Program-made: the position numbers and the translations under genes
Notes under the pieces: generated by a model
What the model was told of the DNA's origin: nothing
The model's database searches: none
Seen by the model: only the letters and a program-made list of their open reading frames with translations
Shown: positions 17,400 to 25,746 of the stretch, one piece after another
Layout: the number at the start of each line of letters is the position of its first letter
How positions within the stretch are numbered: the first letter of the stretch is position 1
From: Nitrospinae bacterium CG11_big_fil_rev_8_21_14_0_20_45_15
GTDB taxonomy: Bacteria > Nitrospinota > Nitrospinia > Nitrospinales > VA-1
Assembly: GCA_002787235.1 (NCBI GenBank)
Contig: PCWG01000032.1
Span: 186,001 to 250,000 of the forward strand
Reading direction: 5' to 3'
DNA: 64,000 nt

Positions 17400-18158
17400 A
17401 TGGAATTAAAAATTCCCGCACCTGTCCGTTTGCAAAAGATTTCTTACCTTCTTGTCATGGCATTGCTTCAAATGTTGGTAGTCAGTACTCTTACGGTGTC
17501 TGCCTGGGCCGCTCAAGTCGCCACTCTAGAAAACGTTTCAGGAGATGTGCGTATTTACAGCGAAGGAAAAAATCGTGGCCGAAAAGGCATGGATGGGGCT
17601 TCTCTGCTTTCCAAGCACATTGTCAAGACGGAAGGAGATGATGCATTTGCAGACATTGTTTTTGCCGACGGCAGTCGGGTACGTGTTATGCCGAATTCAG
17701 CAGTGTATCTTTCAAAAGTTGAGATCAATGAAGGAGGATCCGAAATTGATATGAAACTTGCGGCGGGAAAAATTTTCAATGTGGTCAATAAACTTTCGAA
17801 GAATTCGCGTTATACCGTAAACACGCAGACCGCCATTGCAGGGGTTAAGGGCACGGTTTTTTCCGTAGAGGCGGTTTCTGACGATAAGGCCGTATTCATG
17901 GTTAAAGAAGGACGCGTTGAGGCCAGTAACTCGAATCAACCCGACAAAACCGTTGAGGTATCGGATCTTCATAAAACAACGGTCAATAAAGACAATCCTC
18001 CTGAAGAACCTGTTGAGATGACAGCAGAAGAGATTGCTATGTTCAATTTGCTGGACGATATTTTCAAAACAATCGGTAGCGATATTCAGGAAAAAATTCA
18101 GGACGATGTCATGCAACAATTGCGTGAGTCGGGCGGTGATTTTTTAAACTTGCAATAA
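17400..18158 (+). CDS. Secreted FecR-domain protein
   Basis: 252 residues from the ATG at 17400 (GAGG 10 nt upstream; an in-frame TTG at 17385 overlaps that site). A long N-region and hydrophobic core ending at VSAWA give a signal peptide. The FecR-like beta domain follows: ATLENVSGDVRIYSEGKN, VKTEGDDAFADIVFADGSRVRV, TAIAGVKGTVFSVE and DKAVFMVKEGRVEA. The C-terminal 60 residues are acidic and helical (EEIAMFNLLDDIFKTIG). There is no FecR transmembrane anti-sigma half, so it is probably periplasmic and partners the divergent CHASE2 cyclase. Followed by a strong hairpin. Confidence 0.85.
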   Translation: MELKIPAPVRLQKISYLLVMALLQMLVVSTLTVSAWAAQVATLENVSGDVRIYSEGKNRGRKGMDGASLLSKHIVKTEGDDAFADIVFADGSRVRVMPNSAVYLSKVEINEGGSEIDMKLAAGKIFNVVNKLSKNSRYTVNTQTAIAGVKGTVFSVEAVSDDKAVFMVKEGRVEASNSNQPDKTVEVSDLHKTTVNKDNPPEEPVEMTAEEIAMFNLLDDIFKTIGSDIQEKIQDDVMQQLRESGGDFLNLQ

Positions 18159-18175
18159 CACAAGTCCAAAAAAAT

Positions 18176-18216
18176 GGCGAACCTCGTGCTGGAGGGCGAG
18201 GTTCGCCAAATTGTTT
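18176..18216 (+). terminator. Hairpin terminator after the FecR-domain gene
   Basis: A perfect 11-bp inverted repeat (GGCGAACCTCG, 18176-18186; CGAGGTTCGCC, 18197-18207) with a 10-nt loop lies 18 bp after the stop codon and is followed by AAATTGTTTGTTT. The T-tract is interrupted but the stem is strong. Confidence 0.7.
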
Positions 18217-18410
18217 GTTTGTCCATGGGTTTTGCCAATGTCCTCTTTGAAGGTGCTTTCTACTCCCAAATATCTAAAGGCTTTTGAGTTTATTGAGTCC
18301 TTGAATTTTGCTATTGAAGTACTGCATTAATAATCATTAATATTAATGTTGAAATTTGGACTTATTTCGCCTAAAATCATTTAAATTGACAAAATTATGA
18401 GGGAGGATTG

Positions 18411-18674
18411 ATGACCAAAGAGCAAGTGAGGCAAGCAATTTTGGATATTTTGACTGAGATTGCCCCCGATGAAGACATTCATTCCATCAGCGATGACGGA
18501 AATCTACGCGATCAGATTGATCTCGATTCGATGGATTTTCTTGATATCGTTATGGAATTGAGAAAACGGTTTAACATTGAAGTTCCCGAGAAAGACTATG
18601 AATTTCTGGCAACCATGTCCAGTTGCGTCAATTATCTTTTCCCTCTTCTCGGCGATCGTAAACTCGCAAGTTAG
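18411..18674 (+). CDS. Acyl carrier protein
   Basis: 87-residue acyl carrier protein. The phosphopantetheine attachment serine lies in the motif LDSMDFLDIV (Ser near residue 43), preceded by LRDQID. The N-terminal helix TKEQVRQAILDILTEIAPDED and the terminal helix are of ACP type, but the protein is not the housekeeping AcpP (no GADSLD-type signature). GGGAGG lies 4 nt before the ATG, with an in-frame TTG at 18408. It is the first gene of a run of acyl-processing genes, so it is probably the dedicated carrier for that pathway. Confidence 0.9.
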   Translation: MTKEQVRQAILDILTEIAPDEDIHSISDDGNLRDQIDLDSMDFLDIVMELRKRFNIEVPEKDYEFLATMSSCVNYLFPLLGDRKLAS

Positions 18675-18713
18675 ACATCCCCTGTCCGACAAAACAACCC
18701 AATTCAAACACAA

Positions 18714-18755
18714 AACAACCGCCCGCATTATTTTTTTATATTGTGGGCGGTTGTT
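18714..18755 (+). other. Hairpin between the ACP and oxidoreductase genes
   Basis: Perfect 11-bp arms AACAACCGCCC (18714-18724) and GGGCGGTTGTT (18745-18755) enclose a 20-nt T-rich loop. There is no T-run after the stem, so it is not a standard terminator. It could stabilise or attenuate the mRNA between the abundant ACP message and the downstream enzymes. Confidence 0.45.
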
Positions 18756-18806
18756 CGCTCTGGTTCGGGGCTTGTGTCACGTATCAAACTAACGGGCCCA
18801 TAAGCG

Positions 18807-20192
18807 ATGGTTTACGATGCAATCATCATAGGTGCAGGATTATCCGGCTTGGCAGGCGGGATCCGCCTTGCGCTGTTTGATAAAAAAGTCCTGATCGTTG
18901 AAAAACACACCGTTATAGGCGGGCTGAACTCTTTTTACACCCGGAAAAATAGAATTTTTGATGTCGGTTTGCATGCCATGACCAATTATTCTCCGGCGGG
19001 ACAGCGCAAAAGTCCATTGGGGAAATTGCTCAAACAACTCCGTTTTCGACACGAAGATTTTCGCCTTTGCCAGCAAGAAACCTCCGAAATACGTTTTCCT
19101 GAAAAATCGCTACATTTCACTAACGATTTTGAATATTTCAAACAGGAAATCGCGGAGCAATTTCCCACTCAAATGGATGGTTTTTTAAAATTACTGGAGA
19201 AAATCGAAAATTACGATGAACTTTCTCTTGTAAGCAATGCCCCCATCTCAGCCAAAGCCGTGTTGTCCGAATATCTATCCGACCCGTTGTTGATAGACAT
19301 GCTCTTTTGTCCCTTGGCATATTATGGCAGTGCCCGCGAGCAGGACATGGAATTTTATCAGTTTGTCATCATGTTCAAAAGCGTATTTATAGAGGGTTTT
19401 TCCAAGCCCGAAGGGGGAATGCATTACATATTGAACCTGATGGTTGAAAAATACCGTGCACTGGGTGGCGAAATGTTGATGGGCAATGGCGCAAAAAGCA
19501 TTCGTATCCAAAACGGCAGAGCGATCGCACTGGTTCTTGCGGATGGTACAGAACTTCAAGCAAAGAACATTCTTTCCTCCGCAGGTTATCTGGAAACACT
19601 TCGTTTGTGCGATCCGGCACCTGTAGAGCTTGAATCGGCCGAGCCGGGGCAGATGACCTTCATGGAATCCATCTTTGTGCTGGACAAGCTTCCCAAAGAA
19701 CTGGGTTACGATCAGAGCATTGTTTTTTTTAGCCTCAATACCAAATTTGAATACCGATCTCCGCAAATACCGATCGATCCCGACAGTGGTGTTCTTTGTT
19801 GTCCTAATAATTTTCAATACCCTTCACCCCTGCCTGAAGGGATCCTGCGTTTGACCCATCAGGCCAATTATGAGTATTGGAACAATCTTTCACGGAGCGA
19901 CTATCTGGCGGCTAAAAAAGAACAACGTGCGCAGGCATTAGAGAAATTATTCAAAATATTCCCCAACTTTTCTCAATCTGTGATATTTTTGGACTCCTTT
20001 ACGCCCAAAACCATTGAGAAATATACCGGACATCTTAACGGTGCGGTTTATGGTGCCCCTGAAAAATCAAAAGATGGGCGCACTCCGTATGAGAATTTAT
20101 TTATTTGTGGCACAGACCAGGGGTTTTTAGGTATCATTGGGGCGACATTGAGCGGCATTTCCATGGCCAATCTGCATATTTTGCAAAATTGA
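18807..20192 (+). CDS. FAD-dependent oxidoreductase, CrtI/phytoene-desaturase-like (first copy)
   Basis: 461 residues. The N-terminal dinucleotide fold YDAIIIGAGLSGLAGGIRLA, with VLIVEKHTVIGGLNSFY after it, and the C-terminal FAD segment LFICGTDQGFLGIIGATLSGISMAN place it in the amine oxidase/CrtI-type desaturase superfamily. The middle is divergent. It lies in an operon with ACP, FabG-, FabZ- and FabI-like genes, so an acyl-chain desaturase, isomerase or saturase is more likely than a carotenoid enzyme; no phytoene synthase is nearby. The second copy follows after 39 bp and is only distantly similar, suggesting successive or heteromeric action. Confidence 0.78.
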   Translation: MVYDAIIIGAGLSGLAGGIRLALFDKKVLIVEKHTVIGGLNSFYTRKNRIFDVGLHAMTNYSPAGQRKSPLGKLLKQLRFRHEDFRLCQQETSEIRFPEKSLHFTNDFEYFKQEIAEQFPTQMDGFLKLLEKIENYDELSLVSNAPISAKAVLSEYLSDPLLIDMLFCPLAYYGSAREQDMEFYQFVIMFKSVFIEGFSKPEGGMHYILNLMVEKYRALGGEMLMGNGAKSIRIQNGRAIALVLADGTELQAKNILSSAGYLETLRLCDPAPVELESAEPGQMTFMESIFVLDKLPKELGYDQSIVFFSLNTKFEYRSPQIPIDPDSGVLCCPNNFQYPSPLPEGILRLTHQANYEYWNNLSRSDYLAAKKEQRAQALEKLFKIFPNFSQSVIFLDSFTPKTIEKYTGHLNGAVYGAPEKSKDGRTPYENLFICGTDQGFLGIIGATLSGISMANLHILQN

Positions 20193-20231
20193 AGGTTGGC
20201 CAGTTTATCAAACATGAACTGAGTAACGCTT

Positions 20232-21677
20232 ATGGCCCGGGATTGGCTCAAAGGCGCAAAACAAAATTACGATACCATCGTTATTGGTAGCGGTTTGGGC
20301 GGTATGACTTCAGCAAACCTCTTGGCAAAGCTGGGGCACAACGTCCTCCTGGCCGAGCACCATTACAACCTCGGTGGCATGGCGACCTGGTTCAAGCGCA
20401 AGGGCGGACATGTGCTGGACATATCTCTGCATGGTTTTCCCATCGGCATGATCAAGACCTTTCGGAAGTATTGGTCCAAAGACATGGCCGATCGCGTCAT
20501 CCAGCTCAAAAATATCCGTTTCGACAACCCTCAGTTCAGCGTCAACACCACCTTTGATCGAGTCGATTTCACTGATCTTTTAGAAAATCACTTCGGCATC
20601 ATGAAAGAAGTCATCGACGAATTTTTCAATACCGTTCGTGAGATGAATTTTTATGATGAAATCAAAATAAGCACGCGTGATCTGTTTGAAAGATTTTTCC
20701 CCGGTCGTAAAGATGTCTGGCGATTTTTGATGGAACCCATCACTTACGCCAATGGTTCCACCCTGGACGATCCCGCCTTGACCTACGGCATTGTTTTTTC
20801 CAATTTTATGAGCAAGGGAGTTTTCACCTATCAGGGCGGTACCGACCAGCTCATCAAGGAAATGAAACACGAGATGGAGTCCAACGGCGTTGACATTCGC
20901 ACACATTGTCTGGTCGAAAAAATTTACGTTGAAGACGGTAAAGTCAAAGGCGTGCGCATCAATGGACGCGACATCGAGTGCAAGACGGTGCTTTCCAATG
21001 CCAACATCACGACAACGATCCAGCACCTTGTGGGCGAAGAGCATTTCAAACCCGAATTTGTGGATGAAGCCCAAAAGGTCCGGCTCAACACCTCCAGTTG
21101 TCAGGTGTATATGGGAATCAAGCGTGGAGAAAAAATAGATTACGATGGTGACTTATTATTCTCATCAGTCGCCGACGAGTACGACACCGATAAAATTCTT
21201 GCCAAAGATGTCACCAGCCGAACATTTTCTTTCTATCATCCCTTCATTCGTCCCGGCGGCAACCGGTATTCCATTGTTTCTTCGACCAACGCCCGTTATG
21301 AAGATTGGTCGAACTTGAGTGAAAGTGAATACCTTAGAGAAAAAGAGGATTTGATCCAAACCACTTTGGACGCTCTTGAGAAATACGTTCCCGATATAAG
21401 AAAAGTTGCCGATTATTTTGAAGCCGCAACCCCGGCCACCTTCAAGCGCTACACCTTGCACCCCAAAGGAACGTCTTTCGGGACTAAATTTGAGGGATTG
21501 AAAGTAAGCCGGGAATTACCCAATCAAATTCAGGGTTTGTTTCACACCGGTTCGGTTGGTATCATCATGTCCGGTTGGCTGGGTGCCGCCAATTACGGAG
21601 TCATCGTTTCCAACGAAGTTGACAAACTTCTTCGAAGCCTGAATACAGAAGCATCCATGGTTGTCACCTCCGCCTGA
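20232..21677 (+). CDS. FAD-dependent oxidoreductase, CrtI/phytoene-desaturase-like (second copy)
   Basis: 481 residues. The GxGxxG dinucleotide motif is [20 protein letters not shown], followed by [21 protein letters not shown]. The C-terminal flavin-binding region reads [22 protein letters not shown]. As in CrtI-type desaturases and carotenoid isomerases, a central region with [13 protein letters not shown] holds the hydrophobic substrate tunnel. About 39 bp separate it from the first copy, and its 3' end lies 28 bp before the FabG start, so co-transcription is almost certain. Substrate unknown; an ACP- or CoA-bound or membrane-lipid acyl chain is plausible from context. Confidence 0.78.
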   Translation: MARDWLKGAKQNYDTIVIGSGLGGMTSANLLAKLGHNVLLAEHHYNLGGMATWFKRKGGHVLDISLHGFPIGMIKTFRKYWSKDMADRVIQLKNIRFDNPQFSVNTTFDRVDFTDLLENHFGIMKEVIDEFFNTVREMNFYDEIKISTRDLFERFFPGRKDVWRFLMEPITYANGSTLDDPALTYGIVFSNFMSKGVFTYQGGTDQLIKEMKHEMESNGVDIRTHCLVEKIYVEDGKVKGVRINGRDIECKTVLSNANITTTIQHLVGEEHFKPEFVDEAQKVRLNTSSCQVYMGIKRGEKIDYDGDLLFSSVADEYDTDKILAKDVTSRTFSFYHPFIRPGGNRYSIVSSTNARYEDWSNLSESEYLREKEDLIQTTLDALEKYVPDIRKVADYFEAATPATFKRYTLHPKGTSFGTKFEGLKVSRELPNQIQGLFHTGSVGIIMSGWLGAANYGVIVSNEVDKLLRSLNTEASMVVTSA

Positions 21678-21705
21678 CAAATTCGTCGAAAGAATCAGTA
21701 CCTCT

Positions 21706-22464
21706 ATGGAAGATTCAAACCTGAAATTTAACTTTGAAGGTCAAACCGCCATCGTCACCGGCGGTACCCGCGGGATAGGGCGCGGTGTTGCAATGGCCCT
21801 GCTGGCGGCGGGAGCACGCGTCATTGTGACCTATCGTTCCAACCAATCCTCTGCAGAAGATTTCATCACAGAAAATGAAGCCGATGCAGATCGTTTGAGC
21901 ATTCACCGTTTCGACGTTTCCCAATACGACAAAACCGAAGAATTTTTCAAGACACTGGAAGACGCAGGAGAAAAGTTTCAGATTCTCGTGCACTGCGCCG
22001 GGATACGCGCCGACTCCATTGTCGGGCTGATGAAAGCGGAAGATTGGAATCGCGTGATCGAATCCAATCTGACGGGAACCTTTAATATGTGCAAGCTGGC
22101 GGTGCAAAAATTATCGCGCCAGAAATACGGACGACTGGTTGTTATCACCTCGCCCATTGGCCGAATTGGCTTTGCGGGTCAGGCAAACTATTCGGCATCC
22201 AAAGCCGGGCAGGAAGCTTTTGTCCGATCCTTGTCCAAAGAGACCGCAAGCAGAAAAATCACCGTCAATTGTGTTTCACCCGGATTCATCGACACCGATT
22301 TCATTGCCGATCTGCCCGAAGAGCAAAGACAGGCCTACATGGATATGATTCCCATGAAACGATTTGGAAGTGCCGAGGATGTTGCCAATTGCGTGCTGTT
22401 TCTCGCTTCGCGGGAAGCCTCATACATCACTGGAGCCGTGTTGGAAAGCACCGGCGGTCTTTGA
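21706..22464 (+). CDS. 3-oxoacyl-ACP reductase, FabG-like SDR
   Basis: 252-residue short-chain dehydrogenase/reductase. It has the cofactor motif TGGTRGIGRG (near residue 15), the NNAG-equivalent HCAG, and the catalytic Ser-Tyr-Lys set (ITSPIGRIG then YSASKAGQEAF). The C-terminal NCVSPGFIDTDF and GAVLESTGG are of FabG type. It would reduce 3-oxoacyl-ACP with NADPH. The ATG at 21706 is chosen because residues before it (from 21661) overlap the previous gene and lie outside the family. As part of a fatty-acid-like operon without a ketosynthase, it is probably a second, pathway-specific FabG. Confidence 0.9.
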   Translation: MEDSNLKFNFEGQTAIVTGGTRGIGRGVAMALLAAGARVIVTYRSNQSSAEDFITENEADADRLSIHRFDVSQYDKTEEFFKTLEDAGEKFQILVHCAGIRADSIVGLMKAEDWNRVIESNLTGTFNMCKLAVQKLSRQKYGRLVVITSPIGRIGFAGQANYSASKAGQEAFVRSLSKETASRKITVNCVSPGFIDTDFIADLPEEQRQAYMDMIPMKRFGSAEDVANCVLFLASREASYITGAVLESTGGL

Positions 22465-22478
22465 TTTTGAAAGCACCC

Positions 22479-22907
22479 ATGGACGAATCCATTCACAAGC
22501 TCATTCCCCACCGTGAGCCCTTTCTTTTTGTAGATCAAATCATCGAGCAGGGCGACGATTGGATTCTCGCCAGTAAAAAAATTGAAGCAGAGAACGCATT
22601 TTTCAAGGGACACTTCCCCGGCAAACCCATCATGCCAGGAGTCCTCATTTGTGAAGCCATCTTTCAGACCGGGGCCTTGCTGATGCGTGCCATATCAGAC
22701 GCGCCCGAAAATTTTATTCCGATCGTGACAAGAATCAATAATGTGAAATTGAAGCGAGCCGTTCGACCCGGCGATGTATTGCAGATGCACGCGCAATTGA
22801 CAGACCGCGCCGGATCGGCCTGGTACCTGAAAGGAAAAGCAAGTGTCGCAGGCAAGACCGTACTCACACTCGATTTTTCAGCAATGCTCGTTGAAGATGC
22901 AGAGTGA
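22479..22907 (+). CDS. 3-hydroxyacyl-ACP dehydratase, FabZ-like hotdog protein
   Basis: 142 residues from the ATG at 22479 (an in-frame TTG at 22467 is an alternative). The N-terminus IHKLIPHREPFLFVDQI and the motif FFKGHFPGKPIMPGVLICEAI are diagnostic of FabZ; the catalytic His lies in GHFPG and the catalytic Glu in CEAI. Protein length is normal for FabZ. It dehydrates 3-hydroxyacyl-ACP to the trans-2-enoyl thioester, matching the FabG before it (15 bp gap) and the FabI-like reductase after it (15 bp gap). Much of the upstream reading frame is a shadow of FabG. Confidence 0.9.
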   Translation: MDESIHKLIPHREPFLFVDQIIEQGDDWILASKKIEAENAFFKGHFPGKPIMPGVLICEAIFQTGALLMRAISDAPENFIPIVTRINNVKLKRAVRPGDVLQMHAQLTDRAGSAWYLKGKASVAGKTVLTLDFSAMLVEDAE

Positions 22908-22922
22908 CAGGGAGGAACACTT

Positions 22923-23726
22923 GTGAGTTTTTTGGAACTTGAAGGCAAAACCATACTGGTAACCGGTGTCGCCAATAAAAAAAGCGTCGCTTATCATATC
23001 GGCAAGACGCTGGAAGCTGAAGGCGCGCGCGTTCTCTACAGTGTGCGTTCGGGAAAACGCAAGGAATCCTTGTCCCGGTTGATCGACCCCGAAGCGCTGT
23101 TCATTTGCGACGTTGAAAACGAATTGGAAATTCAAAACCTGCGCGAAGCCATCGCCAAGACCCATCCGGTCTTGCACGGTCTGGTGCATTCCATCGCCTT
23201 TGCAAACTATAGCGGTGGCATGAAACCTTTCCACGAAACCGGGAAAAGAGATTTTCTACAAGCCATCGACATCACCTGCTATTCCCTCATCTCTCTGGCA
23301 AATGCTTTCAAAGATCTGTTTGACCCACAGGCTTCCGTCGTCACCGTATCCATTTCCAGTACCCGAATGGCCGCAGAAAATTATGGCTACATGGCTCCCG
23401 CGAAAGCCGCACTGGATTCTTCCCTGTGTTTCCTTGCAAAATCTTTCAGCGCGTTTTCACAAGTCCGGTTCAACTCCGTCAATGCCGGATTACTGAAAAC
23501 TTCGGCCTCCGCAGGGATTCCCAATTATATCGACTCCTACCTTTACGCCGAAAAACTGACCCTCAGGAAAAAAGCATTGCAGACACCGGAAGTGGCCAAT
23601 ACCGCCGTTTTCCTTTTGAGTCCACGCTCTTCAGGCATCAACGGACAAGGCATCGTTCTCGACGCGGGCATGTCCATCAATTATTTTGACAACGAAGTTG
23701 TTCATAAAGCCACCCGCCCCGAATAG
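22923..23726 (+). CDS. Enoyl-ACP reductase, FabI-like SDR
   Basis: 267 residues starting at GTG 22923, with AGGGAGG 7 nt upstream. The fold begins [25 protein letters not shown], the FabI form of the SDR nucleotide site (GVANKKS instead of GxGIG). LVHSIAFA and the catalytic Y-x6-K ([12 protein letters not shown]) also match FabI. The C-terminus [25 protein letters not shown] is standard. It would saturate the enoyl-ACP made by the FabZ homologue. Last gene of the acyl operon; it may be an alternative to a housekeeping FabI elsewhere or have a changed substrate (the usual catalytic Tyr after SSI is Arg-Met here). Confidence 0.85.
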   Translation: MSFLELEGKTILVTGVANKKSVAYHIGKTLEAEGARVLYSVRSGKRKESLSRLIDPEALFICDVENELEIQNLREAIAKTHPVLHGLVHSIAFANYSGGMKPFHETGKRDFLQAIDITCYSLISLANAFKDLFDPQASVVTVSISSTRMAAENYGYMAPAKAALDSSLCFLAKSFSAFSQVRFNSVNAGLLKTSASAGIPNYIDSYLYAEKLTLRKKALQTPEVANTAVFLLSPRSSGINGQGIVLDAGMSINYFDNEVVHKATRPE

Positions 23727-23898
23727 TTAATTCAAATACCAAAACAGTAGTTTTCGTGAACCATCCCAAGCCGGGGATTGCGTATAATTGCCGACCTCAA
23801 ACATCGCTCATATCCGCAAATGTAAGGCTAACTCTTTTTCTCTCAGTATGTTATACTATTCCCTTCCTGACTAAACCAAATACTTGCATTGCGATCCG

Positions 23899-25737
23899 AT
23901 GGCCCAATTTTCTCTATTTCTGCTATTGATATGGATTCATTTTGGCGGTAGCAGACATCCACAATTGCCGTTCAGCTTCATTCAGATCACCGGTATCAGC
24001 GTCAGTCTGAGTCTGGTTTTTTTGGTATTCGCCTACCTTTCGTATCGGAAAGAGAAGGACAAACGCTTTCGATTTTCGTTTGCGGGGCCAACGGTTTGGC
24101 TGGTCCTGTTCTTCCTTTGGGGGGCCGGGAGCTATTTTTATTCCATCCGAATGGACAACTCCATTTTGTTGATCACCCGGTATCTGGGGGCCTGCGTATT
24201 TTTGGTCGGTCTGGCTCTGTACCTGAATTCGCACCAGAAGATCATCAACACCTTTTGGTTGGTCACTGTGAATTCCGGGGTCATGTCCCTGATAGGAATT
24301 TTACAACCCCTCAATCTTCCCTATATTCCGGGGGCGGGAGTCTGGTTTCCCCAAGCGACAGCCTTGTTCATCAACCCCAATTTTTTTGGCGGCTATATCG
24401 TCGTTCACGTGCCGATTGCCCTGTATCTTCTCCTTTCTTCCAAAACCATGCTGGCAAGGGTCATTGCGGGCAGTGTCAGCGCATTGTTGTTTTGCGGTTT
24501 GTATTACAGTCAATCCCGTGGCGGACAGATCGCCGTTTGTGTTGAATTGGGATTCTTTGCCACCTATTACGTTTCCCGCTTGCAGAATGGATTGAAGAAA
24601 AGGACAGTGTACGGATTTGGTGTTTTTGTCCTGATTTTTTTTCTTTTCGGGAGTGCGTTGCAAAGCAGAAATTTTGATCAATTTTACAAATTCAGTCAAA
24701 ACCTGTTTCAGGCCACTCCGCAGATGGAGTTGAGTTATCGCCAGGATATTTCAAAAATAGATTCAGCAGAACTTGAAAATATAAAACATAAGGCCGAACT
24801 GGGACCCTTCCGCGACCGTGTCGGATTCTGGACGGGATTGGGCATCCGCCTCGTGGTGTGGCGAACGGCCTGGGATATATTTAAAGATCGCCCTCTGACC
24901 GGGAGTGGGGCCTGGACATTCAGGATTTTGTTTCCACAGTATTTGGAACGCTACGCCATTCAAAAAACCCCGCATCACATTCAATCGGAATTGGCACGTG
25001 TGGTTCATGCGCATAATATTTTTGTGCAAACTTTGATCGATTATGGAATCGCAGGATTTCTGCTATTTTTCATAGTGGTGCTGTTCATTGTCTGGCGATT
25101 TTTACTGCAAGTGAAAGACAAAATACCACCGCAAACATCCGAACTGGCAGTGGGACTATCGCTCATAGGATTCTTGACGCACAACCTCATTGAGTACAAT
25201 TGGCCCGAGCCCGTTTTTATTTACTTTTTTGCGTTGGGAATATATTGTCTGGATTTTTTGAGCCGCAACAAAGCCGAAAAAAAAGAAGAGAAAAAAAGTT
25301 TTAATTTCTTCAAAAAAGTGTTCCCTGTTTTTTGCGGAGTTCTTACCCTGATCACATTTTGGATGTTGGTGAATTATTATTTTTACAACAAGGCTTTACA
25401 ATTTGCCCTGGAAAAGAATGATCCTGTCACAGCGATTCGGGCCCTCGAACGGTCGCGAATTTTTTGTCGACCCTGCGATTTGCACTGGCTGTACATTGCG
25501 GGGATACGCATGGGCGAATACGATCAGAAACACGATAAAGCGATTCTTGTATCAGCCAAAAAGTATTTGGACCACGCTCAAAAACAAAGCGAGAGGAATG
25601 AATATTATTGGATGGGACTGGGGGACTGGGCCTTGCGCTATGGAGATAACAAGATGGCGCGTACAGCCTTTCGGCAAGCAGCAAAATATAAAACCACACA
25701 CCAGCAAGCCCTTGTTGGGCTTGGTAAAATTCACTGA
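23899..25737 (+). CDS. O-antigen ligase/polymerase (Wzy/WaaL-like) with C-terminal TPR-like region
   Basis: 612 residues with about ten to twelve hydrophobic membrane helices between residues 5 and 500, a large loop containing RDRVGFWTGLGIRLVVWRTAWDIF and the WaaL/Wzy_C-like stretch RPLTGSGAWTFRILFPQY...HAHNIFVQTLIDYG. Such proteins join or polymerise surface polysaccharide in the periplasm. The last 110 residues (LEKNDPVTAIRALERSRIF, then KKYLDHAQKQSERNEY, MARTAFRQAAKY) form TPR-like helices, as seen in some O-antigen ligase family proteins. The ATG at 23899 is preferred to the TTG at 23884. No glycosyltransferases are nearby, so the substrate polymer cannot be named. Confidence 0.82.
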   Translation: MAQFSLFLLLIWIHFGGSRHPQLPFSFIQITGISVSLSLVFLVFAYLSYRKEKDKRFRFSFAGPTVWLVLFFLWGAGSYFYSIRMDNSILLITRYLGACVFLVGLALYLNSHQKIINTFWLVTVNSGVMSLIGILQPLNLPYIPGAGVWFPQATALFINPNFFGGYIVVHVPIALYLLLSSKTMLARVIAGSVSALLFCGLYYSQSRGGQIAVCVELGFFATYYVSRLQNGLKKRTVYGFGVFVLIFFLFGSALQSRNFDQFYKFSQNLFQATPQMELSYRQDISKIDSAELENIKHKAELGPFRDRVGFWTGLGIRLVVWRTAWDIFKDRPLTGSGAWTFRILFPQYLERYAIQKTPHHIQSELARVVHAHNIFVQTLIDYGIAGFLLFFIVVLFIVWRFLLQVKDKIPPQTSELAVGLSLIGFLTHNLIEYNWPEPVFIYFFALGIYCLDFLSRNKAEKKEEKKSFNFFKKVFPVFCGVLTLITFWMLVNYYFYNKALQFALEKNDPVTAIRALERSRIFCRPCDLHWLYIAGIRMGEYDQKHDKAILVSAKKYLDHAQKQSERNEYYWMGLGDWALRYGDNKMARTAFRQAAKYKTTHQQALVGLGKIH

Positions 25738-25746
25738 AACTTTTTC

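Noticed and set aside
19275-19817. 180-residue minus-strand frame inside the first FAD oxidoreductase
   Set aside because: Antisense to a well-supported gene; Cys/His-rich composition without a domain.
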